Origin: Desulfobacterales bacterium
GTDB taxonomy: Bacteria > Desulfobacterota > Desulfobacteria > Desulfobacterales > JAEINQ01
Direction of reading: 5' to 3'
DNA length: 64,000 nucleotides
NCBI GenBank assembly: GCA_016342285.1
Contig: JAEINQ010000003.1
Location: forward strand, 62,001-126,000
Position numbers and translations under genes: made by a program. Every line of letters begins with the position of its first letter. Within the stretch, counting starts at the first letter, position 1. Of this stretch, positions 27,737 through 38,502 are shown one piece after another. The notes under the pieces were generated by a model that saw only the letters and a list, made by a program, of their open reading frames with translations, did no database searches and was not told the origin of the DNA.

Positions 27737-29859
27737 ATCACCAACAGGGCGTCGGCCACCCGGGGGTAACCGTCGCAGAGAATGATGGGGTTGAGATCGA
27801 TCTCGCGAATCTGGGGAAAATGGCAGGCCAGATTCCCCAGCCGAACCAACAGGTCGGCCAGGATTTCCATATCGGCGGCCGGGCGTCCGCGAAAGTCATT
27901 CAGCAGCCTGTGGGATCGAATAGACCGAATCATGGCGCTGGCCTCGATGGGGCCGAAAGGCGCCAGCCGGACGGATACATCGCGGAACGCCTCGGTGAAA
28001 ATGCCACCGAGCCCGAACAGAATACAGGGTCCAAACCCATCGGGCCGGGTCATACCGGCCATCAGTTCCCGATCGCCGCGGAGCATCTCACAGACCAGCA
28101 CCGGACAGCCGGGAATGACCCGGTCAATGGCCCGACAAGCGTCTCGAACCTGGTCCCCATCGGCCAGGTTCAAATGAACCAGACCGTGCTCGCTCTTGTG
28201 GGCAATCCGGGGTGCACACCCCTTGACAGCCACGGGATACCCGAGGTCGGCGGCAGCAGCCACCGCCGCGTCCATGCCATGGACCCGGCGCTCGTTGCAG
28301 GTGGATATGCCATAGGCTTGAATCAGCGCCTTGGCCGTAAATTCATCAGCACCGTCGGCACCGATGCCGGCCATGATCTCTCGGGCCGCTTCGGGTACGG
28401 GCATCTCGGAGACGGCGCCGTCGACGGCCCGTGTTCGAATGCAGTGGTTCCGGTAAAGGTCGGCCATAGCGGCAGCCGCCTTCTCAGGAGAATCGAAGCA
28501 GGGAATGCCCGCCTCCTGGAAAGTGCACAGAGCCTGGTCCTCGCGGCCAAAAAAGGATGAGACCAGCACCGGTTTCCCGGACTGTCGGGCCATCTCGATC
28601 AACGGCAACAAGTTAACCGTGAGCATGGCGCGAAAATCTTCCAGGGTCACGTCGAGCAGGGAGCGAAACAGCGGGTAGGCCATCTCGGCCCAGCCGGTGT
28701 CGATGATGCCGTGAATCAGAAGACCGTCGATCCCGTCAGCTTCCAGCAAGATGCGGGGAAAGTCCTCCACCAGGTGGGTCATGTCTGTATGAAAAGTCAG
28801 ATCCACGGGGTTTTTGGAACTGGCGTACCCGGGCAGCAGGGCTTCGAGCCGTCTGCGAACCGGCCCTGGCAATTCAGGAACCGTCATGCCCCGAGCGTCC
28901 AGGGTGGAGGCCATGGCAGTTCCCGGCCCGCCGGAATTGGTCAGAACAGCGATGCGTCGCCCCCGCGCAGGGGGCTGGACGGCCAGGGTGTGTCCGGTGC
29001 GAAACACTTCCTCAATGGTATTGACCCGAATCACGCCAGCCTGGGCAAACAGTCCGTCATATATGTAGTCAGGCCCGGCCATGGCACCCGTGTGGCTGGC
29101 ACCGCTTCGGGCGCCGGACTCGGTGCCGCCCACATACTGGGCCACGATAGGCTTGTGCCGGCTGACCCGGCGGGCCACCTCAAGAAAGCGATCAGCGCGT
29201 CGAATGCACTCAATATACAGACCAATGGCCCGGGTTTGTGAATCCTGCCCGAGGTATTCGAGGCAGTCCACCAAATCGATGTCCGCCTCGTTGCCGATGC
29301 TGATGGATTTGCTGATGCGGATACCGCGCTGGTGCATCCAGGCCGGAACCTGTGCCGTATAAGTGCCGCTTTGGGTGGCGATTCCCAGGTGGCCCGGTGG
29401 ATCCAGCATGCAACCCGCCGACAGATTCATGGGATGGTGGGAATTGATCACCCCCATGCAGTTGGGACCGAGAAAACGCATGCCGTATTTTTCGGCCACC
29501 GCCAACAGCTCAGATTCCAGAACCGCACCGTCAACCCCGGTCTCTTTGAATCCGGCACTGACAATGACGGCATGGCGGGTCCCCAGCCGTCCGAAAGCAT
29601 CCATCATTTCCGCAACGCCTGCCGGCGGGATGACCATCATGACCAGATCCGGCGCAAAGGGCAAATCCGATACGCCGGGGTAGGCCTTGCGGCCGCATAC
29701 GGTCTTTTCCCGGGGATGGACCGGCAGGACCTGTCCGGCGAATCCGCTGTGCAACAGGTTGAGCATTTGCACGGATCCCATCTTGACGGGATTGTTGTTG
29801 GCCCCGAGAACCGCAATGGACTCAGGTGCCAGAATAAGATCAAGGGGGGTTGTTGTCAT
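27733..29859 (-). CDS. ADP-forming acyl-CoA synthetase family protein (CoA-binding + ATP-grasp)
   Basis: SIAVLGANNNPVKMGS, GPNCMGVINSHHPMN, ATP-grasp C-terminal YPVAVKGCAPRIAHKSEHG. Confidence 0.92.
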   Translation of the reverse strand: MTTTPLDLILAPESIAVLGANNNPVKMGSVQMLNLLHSGFAGQVLPVHPREKTVCGRKAYPGVSDLPFAPDLVMMVIPPAGVAEMMDAFGRLGTRHAVIVSAGFKETGVDGAVLESELLAVAEKYGMRFLGPNCMGVINSHHPMNLSAGCMLDPPGHLGIATQSGTYTAQVPAWMHQRGIRISKSISIGNEADIDLVDCLEYLGQDSQTRAIGLYIECIRRADRFLEVARRVSRHKPIVAQYVGGTESGARSGASHTGAMAGPDYIYDGLFAQAGVIRVNTIEEVFRTGHTLAVQPPARGRRIAVLTNSGGPGTAMASTLDARGMTVPELPGPVRRRLEALLPGYASSKNPVDLTFHTDMTHLVEDFPRILLEADGIDGLLIHGIIDTGWAEMAYPLFRSLLDVTLEDFRAMLTVNLLPLIEMARQSGKPVLVSSFFGREDQALCTFQEAGIPCFDSPEKAAAAMADLYRNHCIRTRAVDGAVSEMPVPEAAREIMAGIGADGADEFTAKALIQAYGISTCNERRVHGMDAAVAAAADLGYPVAVKGCAPRIAHKSEHGLVHLNLADGDQVRDACRAIDRVIPGCPVLVCEMLRGDRELMAGMTRPDGFGPCILFGLGGIFTEAFRDVSVRLAPFGPIEASAMIRSIRSHRLLNDFRGRPAADMEILADLLVRLGNLACHFPQIREIDLNPIILCDGYPRVADALLVM

Positions 29860-29891
29860 GGTACCATCCTTTGATGAACGCATAAAAAAAA

Positions 29892-30166
29892 TAGTAAAAA
29901 ATCCTGGCCAAGAGGGCCAGGCTTTGGTTTGCCCCTTGAAGGGGCTGTCCTGTATGTTTTAAGTTTGAAGTGCCTAAAATGCCTAAAGTGCCTAAAATTA
30001 AGGAATTCTGCCATATCTTAGCTTAAAAAGGGCCAGAGCGAAGCGACTCCACAATTTTAGGCATTTCAAACTTTAGCGCATTTTAGGCATTTGCCGGCGA
30101 TTCTATCGGCATAGCCAATCGACTCTGACCATACCCTGAGGGCATGGATTTCTATGACGAATTAAA
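29892..30166 (+). repeat. Family-1 repeat, copy D (near full length)
   Basis: AGTAAAAAATCCTGGCCAAGAGGGCCAGG; GTGCCTAAAATGCCTAAAGTGCCTAAAATTAAGGAATTC; GGCATAGCCAATCGACTCTGACCATACCCTGAGGGCATGGATTTCTATGACGAATTAAA. Confidence 0.85.
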
Positions 30167-30740
30167 CCAGGTACAAAGCACACAAAGAAAAAAGTTCTTT
30201 TCAAGATGTTCGCTTTGGGCCCTTTGTGTCGGAAAATTTTGGCTTGTACGTGGCCGTCATCATTTTAGTGCATACGAAAACGCTTACCACATTTCGTGGC
30301 CCATGCAAAGCCATGGCCGATACAGGAAATCGTTGCCGAGCCTCCCGTCAGGGGGGGGGGTAGTGGTCCAGGACAGCGGAAAAGGAAAAAACGCCGGCGA
30401 ATTGATGATAAAAACCTTGACTTTCACATCACCGGCGTTAGTATATACGCCTTGCCGAAATTTTGGGCTAAAGGACCGACCCGAATCTGCCGATAGAATG
30501 ATTGTCAGGTCTCACCATCTGCCCCCTTAATGCCTGTAATCAACACCGTACCAGGCTGTGATAGGCAAGTCGCGAATACCGCGTACGGGCAGATGTGCAT
30601 GTAAACAATCCGGTAACATCCCCATGTGAGCCGATCCCCGCCCCGGGGTCGGTGAAATGCACGTTCGATAAATTGAAAACCCAAATAAACAGCGCGGCTC
30701 TGCGCCGCAGGCAACATAAAGAACCCAAACGGAGAAACCC

Positions 30741-31433
30741 ATGTCAGACTTTTTGCACAACCTTAGAAACGGCACCCTCAGCAACCGCAACGACAAACCC
30801 CGAAAGACCTACGACAACAACCAGTATCGCCCCACAGACCGCAATGCCGGCAGAGACAAACGCAACGGGCCCCAACGAAAGCCCTATCCGCCGGACCAAA
30901 TGACCCTCGTCAAGAAAATTCTGGAAGAGATTCAAGAGAGTCAAAAAGAACTGGTCAAGGCATCCAGGGAACGGGCTGTGGCCGAAAAAAGGATGGCGAC
31001 GGCCCTGGAAACAATCGCCGCACACTTGTTTCAGGCTCCTGCCGCGGCAATGCCGGACACAACGCCGGTTATGGGAACGGAAACGTCGACTGCCCCGATC
31101 AAAGCGGCACCGGTGCTGAATACCGAAGCGACGGAGACCCCGGCCAAAACGGCAGCGGTTCAGGATACCGAAAAAGCGCCAACGCCGGCTGAAGCGGCAC
31201 CGGCGCTGGATCCCGAAACAGCGGCAACCCGGGCCGAAAGCGATCCGGAACCGGCCGTTGAAGCTTCTCCAGACCGTCTTGAAGTCGCATTGACCCTCAT
31301 CCGCGGGATGCGAGACCAGGGCATCACCTATGAAAAAATCGCCCGTCAGTTGGAAACTCAGGGTGTCCCAACGGTATCGGGACGCGGCAAATGGCGGGGA
31401 CAGGCGGTCAGCAAGCTTCTGGCCGAGGCCTGA
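30741..31433 (+). CDS. Hypothetical protein: basic N-terminus, Ala/Pro/Glu-rich degenerate repeats, C-terminal recombinase-like helical motif
   Basis: MSDFLHNLRNGT...; ~15-aa degenerate repeats (ETPAKTAAVQDTE / PTPAEAAPALDPE); GITYEKIARQLETQGVPTVSGRGKWRGQAVSKLL. Confidence 0.75.
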   Translation: MSDFLHNLRNGTLSNRNDKPRKTYDNNQYRPTDRNAGRDKRNGPQRKPYPPDQMTLVKKILEEIQESQKELVKASRERAVAEKRMATALETIAAHLFQAPAAAMPDTTPVMGTETSTAPIKAAPVLNTEATETPAKTAAVQDTEKAPTPAEAAPALDPETAATRAESDPEPAVEASPDRLEVALTLIRGMRDQGITYEKIARQLETQGVPTVSGRGKWRGQAVSKLLAEA

Positions 31434-31593
31434 TCGGCTGCGGCCATGAGTGATGCGTCACCCGCAGAGCGGGTGGTTTCAGCCAAGCCGCGCCCAAAAG
31501 GGGCTCAATATCCAATTCACATGACACTTTTCTCGCCGAAACGGTAAAACCTTTCCATATCCACCACTGGAATCAGGTCGTCTAATTTCAGTG

Positions 31594-32301
31594 TTATCTC
31601 CCCATGGGCAATACCTGCTGGACCAAAAACCAGACCATGGGGAGAAAGATCGCCGGAAGCATGTTCCCTACCCGTATTTTCTTTACTTCAAACAGATTAA
31701 ATCCGATGACCATGATCAGCAGCCCGCCAACGGATGACATCTGCGCCACCACCGATGGAACCAGCAACGGCTGAAGCAACCCCGCAGCAGCGGTGATGGC
31801 ACCTTGATAAACCAGCACGGAAACCGCTGAAAACATCACCCCCACACCAAACGTGGCGGCAAAGATCACCGCGGTGATGCCGTCCAGAACCGATTTGGCA
31901 AAAAGGGTCTGATGGTTGCCGGTCAGGCCGCTTTCCAGGGACCCGACAATGGCCATGGCGCCGACACAGTAAATCAGGCTGGCTGTAACGAATCCATTGG
32001 CAATTCCGCCGCCGCCATGGGCAAATCGACCTTCGATCCAACGCCCCAGCGCCTCCAGTCGCGCTTCAATGCGAAGCCGTTCCCCCACCACACTGCCCAC
32101 GGCCATGCTGAAGATGACCACCAGCAGGGCATCGGTTTTCAGTGCGCTCTTCAATCCCACGAGAATCACGGCCATGGCAATAGCATGAATGGTGGTGGCA
32201 GCGTATTTATCAGGAATGCCGCCACGAAATCCAAGCCCCACCAGACTTCCGACGATAATGGCAATGGTGTTGACAATGGTACCAAGCAAAGGCGCCTCCA
32301 A
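31594..32301 (-). CDS. DUF554 family membrane protein
   Basis: MEAPLLGTIVNTIAIIVGSLVGLGFRGGIP... multi-TM, MAVGSVVGE. Confidence 0.85.
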   Translation of the reverse strand: MEAPLLGTIVNTIAIIVGSLVGLGFRGGIPDKYAATTIHAIAMAVILVGLKSALKTDALLVVIFSMAVGSVVGERLRIEARLEALGRWIEGRFAHGGGGIANGFVTASLIYCVGAMAIVGSLESGLTGNHQTLFAKSVLDGITAVIFAATFGVGVMFSAVSVLVYQGAITAAAGLLQPLLVPSVVAQMSSVGGLLIMVIGFNLFEVKKIRVGNMLPAIFLPMVWFLVQQVLPMGR

Positions 32302-32400
32302 ACTTTAGTTCACTTTAGTCACTTGCAATAAAGCAGTCTCGGCATAGCCAATTGGCTCTGACCACGCCCACAGGACGAGGCTTCCTACTGCGTATTGAAA
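32299..32400 (+). repeat. Family-1 repeat, copy G (right half)
   Basis: AAACTTTAGTTCACTTTAG...GGCATAGCCAATTGGCTCTGACCACGCCCACAGGACGAGG. Confidence 0.65.
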
Positions 32401-32595
32401 AACAGCCCCGCACCATAGTGAAAATTGAGGCGAACATCAACGGCAAATGAACGATCTCCCCGCCAGCATTTTTATCTCCCGTGGGGGGGCGCCGCACAAT
32501 GGCGATTGACAAGACCGACACGGCTGTGTGAATTTGACGGATATCGGTAGGTAGAAAACCGCAAGCTTGCCACCGCCTGTCAAAAAGGAGAAACA

Positions 32596-33198
32596 ATGGT
32601 TCACATCGCGGCTATTTATGGAAGCCCCCGTCGCCAGGGCAACACCGCCAAACTCATGCAAGAGGCTGTGGCTGGGGCCCGGTCGGTGGGTGCCCGGGTA
32701 GACGAGATCGTCCTGAGGGACCTGAAGATGTCGCCATGCATGGAAATCTACGGCTGCAAGGAATCTGGAAAATGCGTGATTCAAGACGAATACCAGCAGG
32801 TTCAACAGACCCTGATGGAGGTTGACGCCCTGATATTGGCATCCCCGATCTTCTTTTACACGGTCAGCGCCCATACCAAGATTCTCATGGACCGCTGCCA
32901 GTCCCTCTGGGTGAAAAAGTACTGGGTTGATGATCCAAAGCCCCCTGGCCAAAAAGACCAACGCCGAAAGGGACTTTTCATTTCAGTGGGCGCGACTCAG
33001 GGCCGCAAACTCTTCGACGGAGTCATGCTGACGGTGCGCTATTTTTTTGATGTGCTGGATGCCGAATTGTGGCGCGCCCTGCTCTATCGGGGTCTCGACG
33101 GTCCAGACGACGTCCTCTCCCATCCCGACCACCTGGCCGAAGCCCGAACCGCCGGGGAAGCTCTGGCCCTGGCCGCCATGGCCACTGCCCGGACCTGA
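32596..33198 (+). CDS. Flavodoxin/NADPH-dependent FMN reductase-family protein
   Basis: IAAIYGSPRRQGNTAKLMQEAV; ASPIFFYTVSAHTKILMDRCQ. Confidence 0.9.
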   Translation: MVHIAAIYGSPRRQGNTAKLMQEAVAGARSVGARVDEIVLRDLKMSPCMEIYGCKESGKCVIQDEYQQVQQTLMEVDALILASPIFFYTVSAHTKILMDRCQSLWVKKYWVDDPKPPGQKDQRRKGLFISVGATQGRKLFDGVMLTVRYFFDVLDAELWRALLYRGLDGPDDVLSHPDHLAEARTAGEALALAAMATART

Positions 33199-33216
33199 AC
33201 CGGGAATGTTGGACAT

Positions 33217-33300
33217 GTAAAGAATCCTGGCACAGATGGCAGTCCTTGATTCGCCCCTTGAAGGGGCTGCGATACTGCGCTTCCAGTTCGAAATGCCTAA
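33217..33300 (+). repeat. Family-1 repeat, copy H (left half)
   Basis: GTAAAGAATCCTGGCACAGATGGCAG...GCCCCTTGAAGGGGCTGCGATACTGCGCTTCCAGTTCGAAATGCCTAA. Confidence 0.65.
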
Positions 33301-33531
33301 CCGGAAACGATATCTGCGTCCCCGTTCGAACCCATGCCGGCCCCAACACCGTCCCGACCGGAAAAACCCTTCCCCTAAACATCGCCTGACCGTCTTTGGG
33401 CAGGCCCGGCAACCGGCAAACACCTGTTGGTTGACCTTTTGGGACAGGATCTGGTATGGACGAAACCTTTACACGGCAGACGAGTGGACCGCCGAGACCA
33501 CGACGAAACGGACCGAAGGGAGAACGTCCCA

Positions 33532-35112
33532 TTGCTGATCACCGAAATCCTGGCGCGCAATGCACGCATGTATGCTGAGGAAACCGCCCTGATCGAACGG
33601 GTGCCTGACCGAAACCTTAGAAAAACCATCACCTGGCTGGCATTTGACCAACAGGCCGACCGCGTGGCCAGGGCGCTGGCGGCCCGGGGCATCGTCAAGG
33701 GAGACCGGGTGGTCCACCTGATGACCAACTGTATCGAGTGGCTGCCCATCTATTTCGGGATCCTGCGCACCGGGGCCTGGGCCGTACCACTCAATTTCCG
33801 ATTTACCGCCGAGACCATCCAAAGCTGCGTGGCCACCGCCGAAGCCAAGGCAATCTTTTTCGGTGAAGAATTCATTGGACGACTGACCGAGGTCAAACCG
33901 GCACTGGATAAAACCGTGTCTACCTATATTTTCATCGGAGACGAGACCGTGCGGCCCCATTGGTCGGAATCTTTTGAAGCGGTTTTGGATAACCCCTTGC
34001 CACTCGCACCCCGGATCGATCTCCAACTCACTGACGCGGCGGCCCTTTACTTCACCTCGGGGACCACCGGCATGCCCAAGGCAACCCTGCTCACCCACCG
34101 GAATCTGGAATTTGCCTGCTATGTGGAAAACCGCCATCATCTGCAGTCCCATCAAGACAATTTCCTATGCCTGCCACCCCTTTACCACACTGGTGCAAAG
34201 ATGCACTGGTTCGGAAATTTCCTGGTGGGCGCCCCGGCCGTCATCCTCAAAGGGATCGAACCGCGACAGATTATTGAGGCCATTTCCGAAGAAGGGGTGA
34301 CGGTGGTCTGGCTGCTGGTCCCCTGGGCACTGGACATTCTCTTTGCCATCCAGAGCGGTGAACTCAAGCTCGACGATTATCGGCTGGATCAGTGGCGCCT
34401 GATGCACATCGGCGCCCAGCCGGTACCGCCCAGCCTGATCAAGGAATGGAAAAAAGTCTTCCCCCACCACCAATACGACACCAATTACGGCCTGACGGAA
34501 ACCACCGGCCCCGGCTGTATTCATTTGGGCATGGAGAACATGCACAAAGTCGGAGCCATCGGCCGGCCTGGATTCGATTGGGAATATCGCATTGTGGCCG
34601 AACGGGACGAGGCGGTTGCCGCGGGAACACCCGGCGAACTCATGGTTCGCGGCCCCGGGGTGATGACGGCCTATTACGGCAACCCAAAAGCCACTGAGGA
34701 CGTACTGACCGACGGCTGGCTGAAAACCGGAGACATCGTCCGGGAGGACAACGACGGATTCATCTGGCTGGTCGACCGGAAAAAAGACATCATCATCACC
34801 GGGGGCGAAAACATTTATCCCGTTGAGATCGAAGATTTTCTCCAATCCCACCCCCGTGTCATGGATGTGGCGGTCATCGGGCTGCCCAGCCTCCGGCTAG
34901 GGGAAATCGCGGCAGCCGTTATCCAGCCCAAACCAGGACAGGACCTGGCATCGGTGGAAATCGAAACGTTCTGTCAGGCCCTGCCCCGTTACAAACGGCC
35001 CCGCCGCATCATCTTCGGTGAGGTTCCCCGCAATCCCACGGGAAAAATCGAAAAGCCAAAACTTCGCAAGCAGTACACGGGCAAAGCGGAGAGCTTCAAG
35101 ATCGACGGGTAA
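33532..35112 (+). CDS. AMP-dependent acyl-CoA synthetase/ligase
   Basis: AALYFTSGTTGMPKATLLTH, YGLTETTGP, DRKKDIIITGGENIYPVEIED, PRNPTGKIEKPKLR; TTG start with AGGGAGA upstream preferred over ATG 33427. Confidence 0.9.
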   Translation: MLITEILARNARMYAEETALIERVPDRNLRKTITWLAFDQQADRVARALAARGIVKGDRVVHLMTNCIEWLPIYFGILRTGAWAVPLNFRFTAETIQSCVATAEAKAIFFGEEFIGRLTEVKPALDKTVSTYIFIGDETVRPHWSESFEAVLDNPLPLAPRIDLQLTDAAALYFTSGTTGMPKATLLTHRNLEFACYVENRHHLQSHQDNFLCLPPLYHTGAKMHWFGNFLVGAPAVILKGIEPRQIIEAISEEGVTVVWLLVPWALDILFAIQSGELKLDDYRLDQWRLMHIGAQPVPPSLIKEWKKVFPHHQYDTNYGLTETTGPGCIHLGMENMHKVGAIGRPGFDWEYRIVAERDEAVAAGTPGELMVRGPGVMTAYYGNPKATEDVLTDGWLKTGDIVREDNDGFIWLVDRKKDIIITGGENIYPVEIEDFLQSHPRVMDVAVIGLPSLRLGEIAAAVIQPKPGQDLASVEIETFCQALPRYKRPRRIIFGEVPRNPTGKIEKPKLRKQYTGKAESFKIDG

Positions 35113-35116
35113 ACAG

Positions 35117-35311
35117 ACAGGGATACACAGGATAGACAGGATGCAGACCTCTGCGATTCATTGGGAGTGAATCACAAAACGCCGCACGCAATACGGCAGG
35201 CGATGACGTATTGCGCACAAAACACTTTTTTCCCCTAACAAGGCCGCCATCGGCGGCTCACACGTAGCCCCGATAGGTGCGACCCATCCTGTTCAGCCTG
35301 TCTATCCCTGT
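35117..35311. repeat. Long hairpin with 9-bp-periodic ACAGGATAn arms
   Basis: ACAGGGATACACAGGATAGACAGGATG (35117-35143) / CATCCTGTTCAGCCTGTCTATCCCTGT (35285-35311), with nested GCAATACG/CGTATTGC and GCCGCCATCGGCGGC hairpins. Confidence 0.8.
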
Positions 35312-35322
35312 AAAAAATAAAA

Positions 35323-35357
35323 AAATCCCGCGCACACCATGGGTGTCCGCGGGATTT
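35323..35357 (-). terminator. Rho-independent terminator downstream of dnaK
   Basis: AAATCCCGCG...CGCGGGATTT stem with T-run on minus strand. Confidence 0.85.
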
Positions 35358-35375
35358 GTTTTGCGATGATCTGAA

Positions 35376-37301
35376 CTATTTCTTATCGGTCTTGACCTCT
35401 TCGAAGTCGGCATCGACCACGTCGTCGTCCTGCCCCGCCGATCCCGCGGAATTCGGGTCCGCTGGGCCGCCGGCCGCCCCCCCATCGCTCCCCTGGGAGG
35501 CCTTCTGGTACATGGCTTCGGCCAGCTTGTGGGAAGACTGGGTCAGGGCTTCGGTCAAGCGCCGAATCTCCTCGATATCGTCACCCTCCATGGCCTTTTT
35601 CAGAGCGGCGGCAGCTTCCTCGACCTTGGCCCGGGTCTCGCTATCCACCTTTTCGCCCAGTTCTTTCATGGACTTTTCCGTGGAATAAATCAGCGTATCT
35701 GCCTGATTGCGGGCTTCCACCAACTCCTTTTTCTTCTTGTCCTCATCGGCGTGAAGTTCGGCCTCCTTGATCAGTTGATCGATTTCATCCTTTTTCAATC
35801 CCGACGATGCGGTGATCTGGATCGACTGTTCTTTACTGGTGGCCATGTCCTTGGCCGACACATTGACGATGCCGTTGGCATCGATATCAAAGGCCACCTC
35901 AATCTGAGGCACTCCCCGGGGCGCGGGCGGTATGCCGACCAGCTCGAAACGGCCCAGGGTCTTGTTGTTGGCAGCCATCTCCCGTTCACCCTGCAGCACA
36001 TGGATCGACACCGCCGGCTGGCTGTCAGCAGCCGTGGAAAAAATCTGGCTCTTTTTGGTCGGAATGGTGGTGTTTTTCTCGATGAGCCGGGTCATGACCC
36101 CGCCCAGGGTTTCTATGCCCAGCGACAGCGGCGTGACGTCGAGCAGCAGGACGTCCTTGACGTCGCCCTTAAGGACCCCGCCCTGAATGGCGGCACCAAT
36201 GGCCACCACTTCGTCCGGGTTGACCCCCCGGTGGGGCTCACGTCCGAAGATTTTCTTGACCCGTTCCTGAACGGCCGGCATTCGAATCATGCCGCCCACC
36301 AGGATCACTTCATCGATATCGCTGGCCGACATGCCGGCGTCTTTAATGGCCGTGCGGCAGGGGCCTTCCAGATTGTCCAGAAGGTCAGCCACCAGGGACT
36401 CAAGCTTGGCCCGGGTGATTTTGATGTTCAGGTGTTTGGGGCCACTGGCGTCGGCGGTGATAAAGGGCAGATTGACATCGGTCTCCATGGAGGAAGACAG
36501 CTCCATTTTGGCTTTCTCCGCCGCTTCCTTCAGCCGCTGCAGGGCCATTTTATCTCCGCGCAAGTCGATGCCCTGGTCCTTTTTAAACTCATCGGCCAGA
36601 TAGTCGATCAACCGAAGGTCGAAGTCCTCGCCGCCCAAGTGGGTATCCCCGTTGGTGGCTTTGACCTCGAAAACCCCCTCGCCGATTTCCAGAACGGAAA
36701 TGTCGAACGTACCGCCGCCCAGGTCAAATACCGCGATCTTCTGTTCGGCCTTTTTATCCAGGCCGTATGCCAGGGAGGCGGCCGTCGGTTCATTGATGAT
36801 CCGCTGGACGTTGAGCCCGGCGATCTTGCCGGCATCCTTGGTGGCCTGACGCTGGCTGTCATTGAAGTACGCCGGAACGGTGATCACCGCGTCGGTCACC
36901 GGTTCTCCCAGATACTCTTCGGCCGTCTTTTTGATATTGGCCAGAATAAAGGAACTGATTTCGGCCGGCGAATTGAGTTTGTCCCGAAGCCGGATCCGAA
37001 CGTCACCATTGGATGCCGCCTCAATGCGGTAAGGCAGAATCGGTATGTCGTTCTGAACCTCGGGTGAGCTAAACTTTCTACCGATAAGCCGTTTGACGGC
37101 AAACACCGTATTTTCGGGATTGGTGATGGACTGGCGTTTGGCGATCTGACCAACCAGCCTTTCGCCGCTTTCCGACACCGCCACAACGGACGGCGTGGTC
37201 CGACCGCCTTCAGGATTGGTGATGACCTTGGCTTCACCGCCTTCCATCACCGCCACGCAAGAATTGGTTGTGCCCAGATCGATTCCGATGATCTTACCCA
37301 T
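35376..37301 (-). CDS. dnaK: Molecular chaperone DnaK (Hsp70)
   Basis: [27 protein letters not shown]..., full-length Hsp70. Confidence 0.99.
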   Translation of the reverse strand: MGKIIGIDLGTTNSCVAVMEGGEAKVITNPEGGRTTPSVVAVSESGERLVGQIAKRQSITNPENTVFAVKRLIGRKFSSPEVQNDIPILPYRIEAASNGDVRIRLRDKLNSPAEISSFILANIKKTAEEYLGEPVTDAVITVPAYFNDSQRQATKDAGKIAGLNVQRIINEPTAASLAYGLDKKAEQKIAVFDLGGGTFDISVLEIGEGVFEVKATNGDTHLGGEDFDLRLIDYLADEFKKDQGIDLRGDKMALQRLKEAAEKAKMELSSSMETDVNLPFITADASGPKHLNIKITRAKLESLVADLLDNLEGPCRTAIKDAGMSASDIDEVILVGGMIRMPAVQERVKKIFGREPHRGVNPDEVVAIGAAIQGGVLKGDVKDVLLLDVTPLSLGIETLGGVMTRLIEKNTTIPTKKSQIFSTAADSQPAVSIHVLQGEREMAANNKTLGRFELVGIPPAPRGVPQIEVAFDIDANGIVNVSAKDMATSKEQSIQITASSGLKKDEIDQLIKEAELHADEDKKKKELVEARNQADTLIYSTEKSMKELGEKVDSETRAKVEEAAAALKKAMEGDDIEEIRRLTEALTQSSHKLAEAMYQKASQGSDGGAAGGPADPNSAGSAGQDDDVVDADFEEVKTDKK

Positions 37302-37363
37302 TTGTCTATCCTCCTTAAAATAGAATCTGGCCTGACAAAGAAATAATGATATTGAATATGGTT

Positions 37364-38047
37364 TCAGTTTTTACTGGCTGGTTCGACACCGTCTCCGTTG
37401 TTGCCCGGAGGAACTTTGGCCACCACCACCATGGCGGGCCTGAGCAGTCTGCCGTGGATGGTGTACCCTTTCTGGAATTCGCGAATGACGGTTTTGTCCG
37501 GGTGCTTCTCGCTCTCTTCCTGCATCACCGCCTGATGGACCGCAGGATCGAAAGCTTTTCCCATGGCGTCGATGGGTTTAACGGCGGCTTTATCGAAAAC
37601 CCGGAACAGTTCATCAAGGGTCATACGGACCCCGTCGATAATTCCAGCGGCCGTTTTATCTTCTTCGGCGGAAACAATGGCCCGCTCCAAGTTGTCGACC
37701 ACCGGCAGCATGTCCTTGACCAGCGATTCGACCGCGTATTTTCGGAAGTCTTCCATATTTCGTGCGGTTCGCTTCTTATAATTTTCAAAATCCGCAGAAA
37801 CCCGGAGAAACCGATCGCCATTCAGGGCGGCCTCGCTTTTCACTGCTTCCAGTTCGGCTTTCAGATCAGCGTCAGCGGATTCCAGGGGCGTGACATCTGA
37901 CGGCGCCGAATCCATCCCAGCTACCGGCTCAGAACCGGCCATCTTTTCATAAGCCCGAATCTTTTCGGCGTCGGCCTGTGACAGCTCTGTTTGCTTCGCC
38001 GTATCGTTATCGTCCGCGCCTGTCTTGATGCGTGTTTTCCCAGTCAT
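37364..38047 (-). CDS. grpE: Nucleotide exchange factor GrpE
   Basis: [26 protein letters not shown]...[11 protein letters not shown]. Confidence 0.95.
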   Translation of the reverse strand: MTGKTRIKTGADDNDTAKQTELSQADAEKIRAYEKMAGSEPVAGMDSAPSDVTPLESADADLKAELEAVKSEAALNGDRFLRVSADFENYKKRTARNMEDFRKYAVESLVKDMLPVVDNLERAIVSAEEDKTAAGIIDGVRMTLDELFRVFDKAAVKPIDAMGKAFDPAVHQAVMQEESEKHPDKTVIREFQKGYTIHGRLLRPAMVVVAKVPPGNNGDGVEPASKN

Positions 38048-38242
38048 CCGATCCCGTTGTCTCCTGATATCATTAATGTATTAAAACCAAGAAAATCTGA
38101 CTGAACATAAGACGGGATGCCCCGATGTCAAGATGTCTCAATCGACGCAAAGAGGCAAAAAAAAGGCGGATGAATAGCCGGAAAAAGGCAGGGACCATGG
38201 ACAGGCTCGCCGGGGGTGGCGACCGGTCCCAATCGGGAAGAT

Positions 38243-38496
38243 GGTTGTGCACCCCCCTGTCGAATATTCCTCGAAAGCCGGTAGCCGCAAAATGACCGGG
38301 ATCGATCCGCGACACAGACCGCGTTACTTATCGCTGCTTCCTTCCGGATCTGACGAGGTTCGTAACCGTCTGTTGCGCGGCGACCGGTCCATGCAACCAA
38401 CCGGCGGGTGAGGTCCACCCTTCAGGGGGGGATTCAGCCCCGCATGAAGCGGATTTCGGGTACAGGGCACCGCTAGCTCCCCGCTTAGCACAACCG
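38243..38496 (-). ncRNA. ffs: Signal recognition particle RNA (large bacterial type)
   Basis: Minus strand contains GTGCTAAGCGGGGAGCTAGCGGTGCCCTGTACCCGAAATCCGCTTCATGCGGGG and AACCTCGTCAGATCCGGAAGGAAGCAGCGATAAGTAA; terminal GGTTGTGC/GCACAACC pairing. Confidence 0.93.
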
Positions 38497-38502
38497 GCGC
38501 CC

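Noticed and set aside
30144-30530. 128-aa ORF MDFYDELNQVQ...
   Set aside because: Begins inside the right hairpin of repeat copy D and crosses a G10 tract; probably non-coding.
32596-35112. Possible biosynthetic or defence island around the flavodoxin and AMP-ligase genes
   Set aside because: Adjacent genes are separated by repeat sequence and show no shared-pathway signature.
35529-37067. 512-aa plus-strand ORF
   Set aside because: Antisense shadow of dnaK.
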